Both the position numbers and the translations under genes were made by a program. From the NCBI RefSeq assembly GCF_018143015.1, contig NC_054742.1, forward strand, positions 57,235,195-57,299,194: a DNA stretch of 64,000 nucleotides, in the 5' to 3' direction. Origin of the DNA: Lytechinus variegatus. Lineage: Eukaryota; Echinodermata; Echinoidea; Temnopleuroida; Toxopneustidae. The notes under the pieces are model-generated. The model ran no database searches and was not told where the DNA came from. It saw only the letters and a program-made list of their open reading frames with translations. Below are positions 47,401 through 57,300 of the stretch, one piece after another; the stretch's first letter is position 1; each line of letters begins with the position of its first letter.

Positions 47401-50400
47401 CTGCATTATACAAAATTACTAAAAACATCTTTACTGTTACTGGTAAAGTGTTCTAATAGGTAACTGGAGCCAAGGTGTGATATGAATATACATGTATATA
47501 AATCAGTAATAACTGCTTGCAAAGAAGGGTTTGATTTTGGTAAGGAAATTATCATACAATGGATTGAAATAATACTTTATATATTCAAGTTTGTTTATTT
47601 TTTCTCTTTTTTGCATGCCAAAGTCTGAATCATTTTATACCAAGAAGGCCAGAGACATATAATAATGAAAATTAATTTCACACAAGGCAAACACAAAAGT
47701 GTATTGATCCAGCAAATTTTCAAGAATGCTTATTTCATAGTTTTTAAGGATGAATAAAATCATTATACTTTGCAACCTCTACAAACATTTGTCCTTCATT
47801 ACAGCGCTCATATGGCCACAATTTCAAGCCACAGAATATGACTTTTTTAAATTATTGTTTTCAATGTGATTCCAATATTTTTCATAACAATAGGTATTTA
47901 ACTTGTACTGCACAAAATAGGTTTACATTCTTTTTAAAAGGCTATGATAAGTAGAAGCTAAAGAAGGAATGGCATGATTTTTCCTTTTTTTTTACTCAAA
48001 TGAAGTGTTCAGGCCAAACAAATTCCTCTACAATTCCTATAACTGGACCTTATGCTATTTTTAAAAGGAAAAACAATTACCTGGTGGTGAAGAAAATGAT
48101 GCTGAACGAGGACTTTGTACACTCACACTACTTTCACTATCAACAGAGATTTGATGCATCGGCCTGTAAATAAATGTATATAATATGAGGGAAAACCATT
48201 ATTTGAAAGAAATTTCACTTTCTGAAGATATATCAATTGCTATACAAGACAGTGTATAGGTTTCAGACCTGTGTGAAACCACGTAGCTACCTTAAAATAA
48301 CATAAAATGACTGGTTTCACTTCATTATAAATTTTATATTCACAAAGCTATTGCAAGGGATAGATATCCTGTAATATGGAGAAAAGACAGAGACTAATAT
48401 TGTATAAATGTTGTTAACGAAAACAGGGGAATGGATACCAAGGTAGATGGAGCAATAAAACAAGATTTATAACCAGTACTTTGTCAAATCAAGGAAATGT
48501 GTCTCTCATGCGGAAATCCCGCTAGCGGCCTTTCATTACCGATTCTAACACTTAATCTAAGATATAACAATGGCGAATATCGGAAAACCACTATGAGAAA
48601 AGCATATAGTGCCTTTAAGGCGGGCTGCCTACTGGAAGACGTGGCACAGTATTTTGACAAGGTACCTTATTGCAACATGATTAATGAGCAACCACCTGGA
48701 TATAAGTTTGTAAAACTATAAGAGAGATTAATTATAATACTGTCAAGTCTATCTACATGATGGGGAAAAAATAGACACAATAAACAAAATCATAAATTGA
48801 GAGAAATGATAAACAAAAATCCAACCTATTGCGTTTCATGTGATCCTCCAACGTCTCACATCTCTTTGTCAAACTCTCATTGGCGGCTCGTTCCTCTTCC
48901 AGTTTCTTCAAAAGAGGGATGATGTCGCTATTCTCATACTTTTGGAGTTTTTGAGCTGTATGAAAGGGAAGAATTTTGAAATAATTGAAATAAATTTTGA
49001 TGGATGCTCCCAAAGTAAATTTTGCTTTTCCATTTATATTACTACGATTACTATTATGGATAAGAATGTGATGAAACTATATTTATGAAATCACACTGTG
49101 CTTTATTGGATGTATTTTCCCATTTTACATTAATATTCTTTTTGTATAGATCCTAATAACCACCCCCCCCCCCCCTAAAAATGACATTGCCAACTTTTTT
49201 AATGGAAAACAAAAAATTCTCAAGCCTGGAACATACTGAAAATTTCAGTATAAAATCATTACACTACACTTCTGTATAAAATGTTTTTCAACTTAAAATA
49301 TTCAATAATTAGAGTATTCAAATCATGATTAAACACCCCCCCCCTTCCCATGTGGAAGGCTAGTAAATAGAATTAGTCATTAGTTCCAGTGATAACCAGA
49401 TATTCCTGTTTCTGTTAGCTTGAAATAAATGACTGGTCATGCGATGGATTTCAGCAAATTTGATTAGTGTCCACATCAACTTTATCATTGCTTTTAATAC
49501 CTAGTGTTTGGTTTTGTATCGTGAAATCAATTAACTGCTTCTGGAGGATTTCAAGTTGCATTACACCCCATCCCCAACTCTAAACCAAGCAATGGATAGT
49601 TGATAGTTCCTTTTAATACCTAGTGTTTGCTTTTCTATCATGATATCAACCAACTACTGAAGGGCTTTGAGCTGCACTACACCCCTATCAACACCCTCCC
49701 CCACCCAATGGATAGTTGATAGTTCCTTTTAATACCTAGTGTTTGGTTTTCTATCATGATATCAACCAACTGCTCCTGAAGGTTTTCAAGTTGCATCTCA
49801 TATACACCCTTCTGATCATTGCTCCATTCCTTCTCTGGTTTATGATAAGGTTCCTCCTCCTGAACATTCACAGAGGCACTATCTTCCAGACTAGACTTTG
49901 AGGTTGCTTTACCCTGCATAGAAGAGAAAATGAATAGAAATGTCCCTTAACAATGCCTTTAATCAATTCATCTAATTTGCATAGAAATTAATTGAAATCC
50001 AACTGATTATAAAAATGATTATGTCCAGGTTTCAAGAATTAGATCAACAAAATTTCAGTTATAACAACATTTCAAAAACTTAACCTTGGTTTAATAAGAT
50101 GTATTCTCCCAACATGGTCTAAAGTGCATTGACCCTAAATGACCTTTGACCTTAATCATGAGACTTGATACTAAGGCAAGATCTTCAGTAATACTTGTTT
50201 ACCCAAGTATGTCCATGTTTCACGAACTAGGTTCATATAGTTTCTAAGTTATGACATTTCAAAGATTTCATATTGACGATGCGGCTACCTCCGTCGGAAA
50301 AGAAATGTCTCGCTCTGCTATGCAGGCAAGACAAAAGTCAGATCAAATTTAAGGAAAAAAGCAGTATAGACCATTAGTACTTGGTGAAAGTGAGAATGAC

Positions 50401-52862
50401 GATGTATAAAGTAATAGTATACATGCTGGTGCTTAAGAGGGGACCAACATATCACAAGACAATTCATCAAAAATCTCATAGGAAAAGTAAATGATAAAGA
50501 AAGACAATTAATTAATTTGTTTTTTCAAATAAAAAAAATTGAATCCAAAGAGTGTTGACTTACGTGAGATGATCCAGAAGCTGTCTCGTCTGTTGATGAG
50601 GATGCCATGGAAACCACATCCATAGATGGAATGTCTGCCCACTCATCATCTTCAGCAGACGAAGCTGCTTTGGCATCTATCTTGGTCCCCTGGCCACGTC
50701 TGTTCCTCAGCTGAGTAATCTGATGCCTGAAGTTCATATCCGGTTTCTCAGTTTCAACGTCTCTTCCTAACACAAGGGCACCTGTAGGCTGAATGTTTGG
50801 AGATGAAGATGTCGGAGAAGAAGCAAGGCCAGTTCTGTCCTTCAGAGATTCTTCGACAACTATGCAAGGTGATGATGACAAAGAGGAAGTAGCTGAAGTC
50901 TCACACGTGCTACCCTTCACAAAGATGTTTGCATCGCCAAGATATGAACTAGGTTTGTCAGGACTTGTGTCACAAATTTGGCCAAGAGATTCACTACTGC
51001 AAGAGCGAGGGTCAGTATCTTTTACAACACCATCTTTTGCAGAGTCAAGCGTCTTCTCATGCAAATCTACAGCATTTGAATGTTCATTCCGAAAAACAGA
51101 TGGGAGTGGAACAGCGTATTCCAAATTTGAATGACTTCTTGGTTTAGTTTCTGGCTGTCGAGAAGTTATCCTCAAGTCATCACTGCCATGAGATACTGTC
51201 TTCCCTCTTCTCACTTTCACATGAATAGACTCCTGATGTTCAAGTACGCTTACACCCTGGTCAATGCCAAAGCTAGTACCACCATACTTCTCCACTTCCT
51301 GCAGCAAAGCCTCAGCCCTCCGAGTATCCAATGCTGCTCCCGCCACGTTTGCAGGATTATTTGTAAAGATTCTTCGCTTCCATCTTCTCCACAGTTCACC
51401 AATGCCTAAACAGGAAAAGAGCATGAGGCACATTGTAGATACTTGATACAAGTTTTCAATCAATCCATCCACCACAAATAACTTTGAAAAAGCACATCAG
51501 CAACCACTGATAGTGTGCATGGATAAAGGATGTCTGCTTCTGAACTACACAGAGAACAGAATGCAAACTTGTTATAATATGATTCACGTCATATTTTTCT
51601 CTGGTACAAGTACATGTATTTGACTATATAAACTCTCTTATTTGCTCATTGAGAGGCAATGAATCAAATAATGTCAATGATGGATGCTTAAAAACAACTT
51701 AGGTAAATTCCATATTGCACGATGACACACTTTTGAATGTACATACAAAGCATTTACAAAGTACCTTTTATATTGAATCTGAGAATTCTAGTGTGCCTGC
51801 ATCTAGAGGGGGAAAAATCTTAGCATTATTGTCAATGGAGTATGTGTACATATACGTGTAATTGAATAACATCAAGGTGCTCCATATTTCATTATCAATC
51901 ATTCTTTAATGACCTAAGAAAAGCAAAAGAATAATAACCTTTTCTTTCATTTATATACATAGCAAAATGTGTATTAAAAGTAGGTTAAAATTTGTCCAAG
52001 ATTCAAAATAAATATCATTAATTCATCTGGTAATTCAATCGAAAGTGCAATAATTTAGGCCAGACAACAATGGCCATACAAGTTGCTCTTTAGCACAAAG
52101 CTTAGCAATCATTATATAGAGTTTTTATGTACAATTAATTGTATCAACTATAATGTACCTACAGGTACAATACAATTGATAAATAATAACAAACAGTTCT
52201 TGTCGCGCATATATCACATTATGAATATAACGTCTCTATGCACTTCTGAAGGATAGATATTACTCCGGCTTTTATAGCTAGGCAGCCGTAATTACTCACA
52301 GCACACATGCATTCAAAGACTCAATTCCTACTGGGTACCCTTTTACCTCACTTGAGTCAAGTGCAGCACACTTCTGTGTTACGGGGCCCAGGTGATCACT
52401 TATTTCGAAAGGTATGGTAGGTATGTCTTGTTATGAAGATATTTGTTGCCTTTCCAGGTAAGGTCTTTTGATATTTGTTACTCTTCACAACTTCTAAAAT
52501 TTCTGGAGACAATTGATATACAGTACATGTCATGTACATTTACGTATAGAAAGAGGTGAAATGTTCCTCCCACTTTCTCAAAAGCAAATTTTGACAAAGT
52601 TAATTCATCTCTTTAATACGGTAAACAAAAATACACAATGCACTTTCAATGCATCGTTAAAACACCCTATAAATGTCCATGTACAAGTCCATATTGTACA
52701 GTTGATCATGATAATCAACCATATTCATAACATTCACAAGTTCATATACAACATTAATTAATTCTGTAGATTATATACTTTTCCCTGGCTACTGAATATC
52801 CTTCCTGATACATTACCTTCCTTACTATCTGGTCTCTCAGTGATGTTCTTAGTTTCAGACAT
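32374..52862 (-). CDS. GRAMD4: GRAM domain-containing protein 4 orthologue, 17 coding exons, 890 aa
   Basis: Coding exons 5'->3': 52862-52817, 51405-50564, 49913-49736, 48955-48826, 48163-48081, 46616-46466, 45171-45146, 44613-44522, 39116-39025, 37986-37938, 37306-37188, 36590-36481, 35864-35710, 35106-34971, 34402-34315, 33312-33231, 32667-32374. All junctions are AG/GT and in phase (2673 nt with stop). Collinear matches to vertebrate GRAMD4 include SDRFQLVLHVSRRVQNILG, KIQNFLYWTNPDLTKSLY, GVKVFLINPVLKKYPRLKAKY, LCFEKSS..LIPLKEIIRIEK and MPGSGM...KPVLFGGMLRR. Layout: disordered Ser-rich N-terminus (17-296), coiled coil (about 335-398), hydrophobic segments (about 505-560 and 617-652) and GRAM domain (about 725-825). 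Vertebrate GRAMD4 (death-inducing protein) is a mitochondria/ER-associated pro-apoptotic E2F1 target. The vertebrate protein is about 580 aa, so the extra length is mostly exon 2. Confidence 0.95.
33301..33438. repeat. 69-bp tandem direct duplication across the GRAMD4 exon 16 acceptor
   Basis: 33301-33369 and 33370-33438 match at 67 of 69 bases. Each unit contains the acceptor ACAATAG|TTTCTTATGCTT as read on the minus strand. The proximal unit (33312) is the real exon start. Confidence 0.9.
33605..33706. mobile_element. hAT-like mini element with TAGTGCTG ends
   Basis: TAGTGCTGTAG at the left and CTTGCAGCACTA at the right bound a Pro-codon-like CCGAAC repeat run. It lies in GRAMD4 intron 15. 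Confidence 0.6.
35900..35980 (-). repeat. tRNA-head fragment of a SINE (family 2-like)
   Basis: TTGCCATGGCTGGGATTGAAACCC followed by TCTGGTTTCAAAG matches the box B side of the 39.2-kb SINE. It lies just upstream of GRAMD4 exon 13 in intron 12. Confidence 0.5.
37318..37357. repeat. (GA)n tract ending in a G run
   Basis: AGAGAGAGAG runs followed by AAGGGGGGGGG, only 12 bases upstream (in transcript direction) of the GRAMD4 exon 11 acceptor. It reads as the C/T tract for that splice site. Confidence 0.7.
38293..38886. mobile_element. TTAA-flanked MITE, third AAAGGACAAGTCCACC copy
   Basis: TTAAAGGACAAGTCCATCCC at the left and GGGGTGGACTTTCAGCTTTAA at the right. It is more diverged than the other two and lies in GRAMD4 intron 9. 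Confidence 0.8.
39215..39508 (-). repeat. tRNA-derived SINE (family 2), near complete
   Basis: On the minus strand the head reads GTGGCCCAGTGGATTAGTC (box A) and GTCGTGGGTTCAAATCCCAG (box B). The body, with CTCAACCCAGGTGAGGTGAA, CAGGTACC and CGCTGTAAAAGG, follows. It ends in TATTGACAATTG/ATTATTATTG-type sequence. It lies in GRAMD4 intron 8. Confidence 0.78.
40677..41301. mobile_element. TTAA-flanked MITE, AAAGGGGAATCCAACC family
   Basis: TTAAAGGGGAATCCAACCC is mirrored by GGTTGGATTCCCCATTAA. The interior has AATTTGCAACTATG-type blocks and no frame. It lies immediately upstream of the P-element relic. Confidence 0.8.
41530..43483 (+). mobile_element. P-element/THAP9-type DNA transposase relic
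   Basis: The reading frame follows an acceptor-like TTTTTCACTGCAG at 41529. It begins near the end of a THAP domain (AVPSLF, like the AVPTIF motif) and continues through a Lys/Glu-rich leucine-zipper-like helix. The RNase H-like core follows, with VDCG, VVCDGSYANQ and the C-terminal QDHLEMFFSRIRRRNGWNNN typical of P-element and THAP9 transposases. The bulk of the THAP zinc finger (C2CH) is not visible upstream. One in-frame TAA lies at 42162-42164. A one-base frame change lies near 42766-42770: the frame at LANKLRV resumes in another phase, shown by HIQWQQHKMNVKTA. The element lies antisense in GRAMD4 intron 8. The remaining frame is well preserved, so it is fairly young or recently domesticated-then-lost. 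Terminal repeats were not identified. Confidence 0.85.
44160..44335. promoter_or_regulatory. CpG-rich patch 3' of the P-element relic
   Basis: A cluster of CpG (ACGCGACTTCCGGG, CCGCGCGTGCGAG, GTACGCGCAC, GAGCGCGCGCTC) in otherwise AT-rich intron sequence. It could be a mobile-element end or a cryptic promoter. Confidence 0.3.
45329..45567. mobile_element. MITE with CAGTGGCGGATCCAG ends
   Basis: CAGTGGCGGATCCAGGGGG at the left is mirrored by CTGGATCCGCCTATG at the right, with C/G-run edges. Ends of this type occur in many animal genomes. It lies in GRAMD4 intron 6. Confidence 0.75.
46895..47052. mobile_element. Partial MITE (family TTCACAAAGGTGGTTTT)
   Basis: The right half (GGAAATCTGCATAAACC, GAAAACCACCTTTGTGAATT) is well kept; the left end is worn. 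It lies in GRAMD4 intron 5. Confidence 0.55.
47116..47249. mobile_element. Hairpin MITE, about 33-bp inverted arms
   Basis: CATAAAAACTTTTGCCATAA at 47116 is mirrored by TTATGGCAAAAGTTTTATG ending at 47249; CTCTGGCA/TGCCAGAG continues both arms. A relative is at 16728-16930. Confidence 0.75.
48497..48721 (+). other. Unassigned 74-codon open frame in GRAMD4 intron 4
   Basis: It encodes MCLSCGNPASG... with a CxxC pair, a basic centre (YRKTTMRKAYSAFKAG) and an ending with EQPPGYKFVKL. Base composition is more coding-like than the flanks. No splice sites or family could be recognised. It may be a fragment of a mobile element or chance. Confidence 0.2.
49497..49800 (-). repeat. Tandem triplication of the 3' end of GRAMD4 exon 3 with its splice donor
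   Basis: The real exon 3 end (donor at 49734-49735) is followed downstream by two copies with donors at 49618-49619 and 49499-49500, a period of about 117 bases. Each contains a CAAACACTAG|GTATTAAAAG-like donor and a diverged MQLENLQ..LVDIMIENQTL coding segment. The middle copy has a stop; the far copy is open (MQLEILQKQLIDFTIQNQTL). No good acceptor precedes the copies. Confidence 0.8.
50020..50340. repeat. Short dispersed copy of the TGACCTTTGACCT satellite
   Basis: It has the same unit motifs as the 21.6-kb array, including TGACCTTTGACCT at 50140 and the tail CTCGCTCTGCTATGCAGGCAAGAC. It lies in GRAMD4 intron 2. Confidence 0.75.
50564..51405 (-). other. GRAMD4: GRAMD4 exon 2: 281-codon Ser-rich, probably disordered extension
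   Basis: This 842-nt exon opens with the basic-aromatic block IGELWRRWKRRIFTNN. It continues as a low-complexity region rich in Ser, Thr, Asp and Glu, with many short SSS, TSS and DD runs and no recognisable fold, and ends WADIPSMDVVSMASSST...SSH. Exon 1 supplies only 15 residues (MSETKNITERPDSKE). The opening block could be an amphipathic membrane-binding helix. The acceptor at 51406-51407 follows a TTTTCCTGTTT tract. Confidence 0.85.
52184..52385 (-). repeat. 5'-truncated, diverged copy of SINE family 2
   Basis: AACAGTTCTTGTCGCGCATA, AACGTCTCTATGCACTTC, GGGTACCC and AGTGCAGCACA match the 39.2-kb copy in order; the tRNA head is missing. Confidence 0.6.
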
Positions 52863-52994
52863 GACTCAGCAGTATGCAAATGATTCGACTATCAACGAAC
52901 ATAAACACCACACAATATGTTTCCCCAGCTCTTAATATTTACTCAATGCACAAATAACAGACAAAATCAAGGGGAAAGCCATCATATGCAAAGT

Positions 52995-53345
52995 ATATAT
53001 GTGTGATTCTAGTTGAATATTTTCACTGTAGAATGAATCCACAAAAAGTCAAGTACATGTAAGTCAATATGCATCCATGTAATGTTTAACCAAGTATTGT
53101 CATCAACTTTTGAATCTTTCAGTTGAATATTTTCCACCATTAAGTGAGTCCACCATAAACAAAGTACTGTCACAATGAATCCAAATCAAGTTAACCAAAT
53201 ACATGTATGTATTGTCATCAACATTTTAATCTTTTAGTTGAAAATTTCCACCGTAAAATTAGTCCACAATAAGCTAAAAACTATCACAAATGAATCCGAA
53301 TCAAGTCAACCAAGTATTGTCATCAACTATTTTATCTTTAAAACA
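52995..53345. repeat. Three-unit tandem repeat, about 115 bp each, in GRAMD4 intron 1
   Basis: The units share AGTTGAATATTTTCCACC, GTATTGTCATCAAC and AATCAAGTTAACCAA. The array starts 130 bases upstream of the start-codon exon. Confidence 0.7.
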
Positions 53346-53976
53346 TGAAGGTGTAAAGTTCACTGATAGGAGTACACAACTATGTCTTGTGTAATCTTGT
53401 TGCAGTTGTAGGTATCACATGCATATTTGTAAACTGCATGGCATTACACAAAATCTAAATATACATGTACATGTACCAAGATTACTTTCTGGGCATAGAA
53501 TGCTTGCAGAGTTTTTTAAAGTAAACAATACATTGGATCATGGTCAAGAATATGAATTAGTGCCCTTTCAGCTTAACACAGAGGAACAAGATAAACAGTA
53601 CCAGCATATAGATGACTATGATACATCATCACAATCACACCACCTGGAGAGTATTTCATAAAATAAGAATTGATTTCTAATGACACCTGTTCTAAGCCAC
53701 TGAAATCGTAGCATCTGATTGGCTTAACAAAAAATGTCAGTGAAAATCACCGACAAGGCAAGTTATGAAACACAAGTAATCTGAAGTCAGGTTTAACTTA
53801 AAGACTGTATTAACTTTGTGAGCAGCTGATTTAAAAAATTCTCAAACCAAGATGAAACATGCGTACAAGTGCAAGTATTAGATCTAATAAACCCTGAAAA
53901 CATCCATTATTGAGAATGAAAAGCTAAAACTACAAGGCAAACCCCAATTTTGCAAATAGGCGTCTTATAGACACCT

Positions 53977-54132
53977 GGGGAGCGTTTCATCAACATTTTC
54001 GTCCGACAAGTTGTCAGATCTGACAACTTTCCTTGATGATTGGCCGAGAGTCAGTGTTACCATAGTGACTGTCGGATAAAACAGTACTTGTCGGATAAAA
54101 CGTCTGACAAGTCCTTTCATGAAACGCTCCCC
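53977..54132. mobile_element. MITE with TIRs GGGGAGCGTTTCAT
   Basis: The ends GGGGAGCGTTTCATCAAC and CATGAAACGCTCCCC surround repeated TTGTCGGATAAAA and GTCTGACAAGT motifs. It lies in GRAMD4 intron 1. Confidence 0.8.
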
Positions 54133-55219
54133 TGAATAGTACACATAAGTGTATGGGATGAAATTAAGATGGTGTTTCTAGTCACTTTATATTTCAATTT
54201 TTGAAGAACTAAATCATTATTTTCGAACGCAATTTTTTCTGGGCTTCATTTTTGTAACATATCACAGACACAGTTGACAAGTGTGACCTTCTACAGTGTA
54301 GCTCAGATTTTTTAAAAGTCAAACCAATGTTAACCAATCACTTTAAACCCAGGTTTAAAGTTGTGGTTTAAGTATGGATAGCCAATTTTTACATTGTTAT
54401 CAGTAGAGATATCATATTTCAGGTCTTTTGCCTCTCAAGTCATTCATAATTGTCTAGGAAGTAATAAAAGATGATTGTCGTCACCATCGATGAGTCAGGA
54501 AAGAGCACAGTAAACATTTTAGCACAGAGTTAGACCATGTCTAAGTTAAACCCGACTTCAGTATACGGGTCTATAGTGTTAGAAATTCAAAGAAGTAAAA
54601 TCGTTATGGTCTGGGTGGAAGTTGGTGGGTGTGGCCATGTCTAATGCACCAGTCTAAAGCCAAGTTCAGGTCATCAAGGTAGTCTGCAGGCACAGACCTT
54701 TGATTTTCGCATTGTGCATGATGCAAAGTCTGAAGTAGTAAGACTAGATTTACTCTGAGGATGCTTCTATCAATTTCATTTATTTGCCACAGACAGATAG
54801 TCTAGTCTTCCTTCTAAACATGATGTAATTCAAAAGTCCTCTATGTACACAAAACCAAATGTGATGCGTTTGTTTCATGACATTTGCTCCAGTGACAATT
54901 GCTCCGATGGAAAATATGCACGTTAAGGCAAACAAAAAACAACCAAAGTAAAAAACTAAATAAACCCCAATCCCTATCTTTACATTATTCCGAACCAAAA
55001 ACTATATTACAATCCTAACTCTAACCCTATGCCCTCTGAGATTTTAAGACCTGAGCAAATGTCACAGGAGTAAACATTGTGTCACCGATGCTTTGATGCT
55101 TTGAATATCCAATCATAAACATTTACTTTTGATGTCCACTTTCCCGATCCACCACTCTGATTATGAAAATATGATAAAACAATAGATCATGATATAGATT
55201 TGTTTCAAAGGAATTTGCA

Positions 55220-55325
55220 GAATGCAGCACACAATGTGGATCAATTTCTTGCTGAAGGAAATTATGCCATGACTAAGATTTGAAACCCAAATCCCCTATT
55301 TCAAAATCTGGAGAATAACCCATGG
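55220..55325 (-). repeat. Head-end fragment of SINE family 2
   Basis: GCAGCACACAATGTGGAT, TTGCTGAAGGAAATTATGCC and a decayed box B region match the head half of the 39.2-kb copy. It lies in GRAMD4 intron 1. Confidence 0.55.
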
Positions 55326-55436
55326 GATAAATAAAATTCCCTCCTGTAGCTAATATTCCAGGAAGCAAGACATTTATGAAGCATATTTTGACTGAATATT
55401 GCCAATTTTACCTAGACAAACGGATGGATCGAAGTT

Positions 55437-55457
55437 TGTGTGTGTGTGTGTGTGTTT
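55437..55457. repeat. (TG)n microsatellite
   Basis: Nine to ten TG units, in GRAMD4 intron 1. Confidence 0.85.
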
Positions 55458-55829
55458 GGCTTCACAGAACTATTCTCTGAAAACACAGGAAATTCTGTGG
55501 TGGCATTGTTTGTATCTAGATGGGTTGGAAGTCCTTCAGATAATAACAAAGAATACAAATTATTTGTCATCATATTCAGACTTTCTTTGATCAATTATCT
55601 TGACACTTGACAAGTATGTACTGGTTCAAATCCAACAATTTGTTGAAAAGACCAACAGCAAAAGAAAAATCACAATAACCCATGTGAAATAAATTTAAAA
55701 AGATGAATTCTTGACTGCACTTGGTCAAAATTTTGTGCCTCTGAGGCTCTGCCATTACCAGAATAGAAATACTGTATATATTTTACTTCAGATTGATTTC
55801 TGTACACTTTGTCTATTGGTACACTTCCC

Positions 55830-56180
55830 ACTCAATCACATCCCACACTGTCTCACACTAATTGGTCTACAACCAGTTCATCTACTAATCATTTTGTCTA
55901 ATTTCCATTTGGCCCATACAATATTTTGTCTAATTACCGGCTAGTTCACACCCATCTCTTCTAATATCCACTTGGTCCAACACCCCATGCTCTATATGGT
56001 TAGATGGAATGTTTATGAACCACATAGACTCTAATTTGCATTTGACTATAAAAAAAATCAAAGTAGACAAAGTGAAAATTACACCATCAGGTCATTCAAC
56101 GAAATGAGAATCATTAGACCAAGGTGGTGCTGGACAAACACAAAGAGCAGTGTAGACCAAATGGCAGTTAGATCTACACC
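55830..56180. repeat. TTGGTCTAA-rich dispersed repeat, second copy
   Basis: CTAATTGGTCTACAACCAGTT, TTTTGTCTAATTTCCATTTGG and AGTGTAGACCAAATGGCAGTT show the same motif set as the 4.8-kb copy. It lies in GRAMD4 intron 1. Confidence 0.5.
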
Positions 56181-56181
56181 T

Positions 56182-56516
56182 GGGGCCAATTGCACAAAAG
56201 GGTCTTTGCATGCAAGAACCGTCTTTCGTGTCGCCCATTTATTATGACGCACCATGTGAAATGCTTTTTAAATAAATTACCTGCAAATTTATTTTATTCA
56301 TCCGTTAAAGAAAACAAAATCTTTGTTTATTAAATGATGTGATATATCATGAAATTTTCTATTCTAAATGATTTAAAATGCTAACAAATTTTATTTGTTT
56401 ATCATATATTTCAGAAATATCCCGCTTACAAGTGCATCATAAAAGATGGGTGACACAAATCACACAAATCACACAATAGACGGTCCTTGGAAAGACCCTT
56501 TCATGCAATTGGCCCC
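56182..56516. mobile_element. MITE with GGGGCCAATTGCA ends
   Basis: GGGGCCAATTGCACAAAAGG is mirrored by TTTCATGCAATTGGCCCC, with GTCTTTC.AAGACGGTC subterminal inverse motifs. It lies in GRAMD4 intron 1. Confidence 0.8.
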
Positions 56517-57197
56517 AAATTGATAGGAGAAAAAAAAATGTTATAAAAAACTTTGTCTTTTCAAAATTTCATCAAACAGTGTCCATGGTCATTTTGACCA
56601 ACCATGGCATGGTGTCCAGATCCAGTCAGTGAAAATTGGGCACTGGTTTTCAATTTCATGATAATGCAAACTTGGCATTATCGTGATATTGGGAACCACC
56701 ATTCACTTCATACAGCAGCGCTTATTCAGTCACACGTACGGTTCCCTATTTCCACCTCCATTCACTTTGTACACAAGTGCTCGTATACAACCGACGAGTG
56801 GTTCCCAAAATTTGGCCGCCAACTTGCACTTACATCGATCCTAATCACTTATTCAATTAGTATTCAACTTTAACAACAAACACATTCAATACGTGGGACC
56901 ATTTAAAGACAACTCACAGTATGTCTCACATAACGTTATGGATGGGGGAGCCCAACTCAAGGAGGCCGAAGCCAAAGCCGAAGGCGTCCGCCGCGCCCCC
57001 GATAGCCTGGTGTGAAGTTCCTTGGCTTGGATTAAAAAAGTAAAAGTTAGACGGAGATGCATGCCGGCGCCCAGCGATGTCGGATACGATTATGAAGCAA
57101 TTTCCTTCTTTTTTTCATCCATACATTGGTACCACCCGACTCAGTCAAGTCACAAAAGTAAATTAAAAACAGAAAAATGAGTATAAGTTATACTTAC

Positions 57198-57300
57198 CGC
57201 ACAATCCAGTGACTCCAATCAGTCGATTTTCAGTGCATGCAGTGCTAGTGCGCTGGCGCTGGTTGCGCTGAGAAATTTCATTCGATGCAATTAGATATAT
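57198..57300 (-). promoter_or_regulatory. Probable GRAMD4 5' UTR exon and promoter area
   Basis: On the minus strand the sequence GCG|GTAAGTATAAC at 57200-57190 is an excellent splice donor. The ATG-bearing exon at 52862 has an acceptor-like AG two bases upstream of the ATG. The region 56950-57320 is locally GC- and CpG-rich (for example CCGCCGCGCCC near 56990 and GCGCGCGCTCG near 57318), unlike its surroundings, which suits a promoter. The upstream exon limit is a guess. Confidence 0.5.

Larger units (their letters stand above)
48081..49913 (-). other. GRAMD4: GRAMD4 exons 3-5: coiled coil and linker
   Basis: Exons 49913-49736, 48955-48826 and 48163-48081. Exon 3 ends in MQLENLQEQLVDIMIENQTL and exon 4 carries PLLKKLEEERAANESLTKRC. 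The heptad-like Leu/Ile spacing matches the coiled coil found at the same place in vertebrate GRAMD4. Exon 5 is a Ser/Pro linker. Exon 3 is followed downstream by two degenerate tandem copies of its 3' end. Confidence 0.85.

Noticed and set aside
50793-51134. 113-codon plus-strand frame
   Set aside because: It lies antisense to GRAMD4 exon 2, with no splice or family support.
53419-53661. 80-codon plus-strand frame in GRAMD4 intron 1
   Set aside because: The C-terminal half looks polar and coding-like, but no supporting exon, start context or homologue could be recognised.
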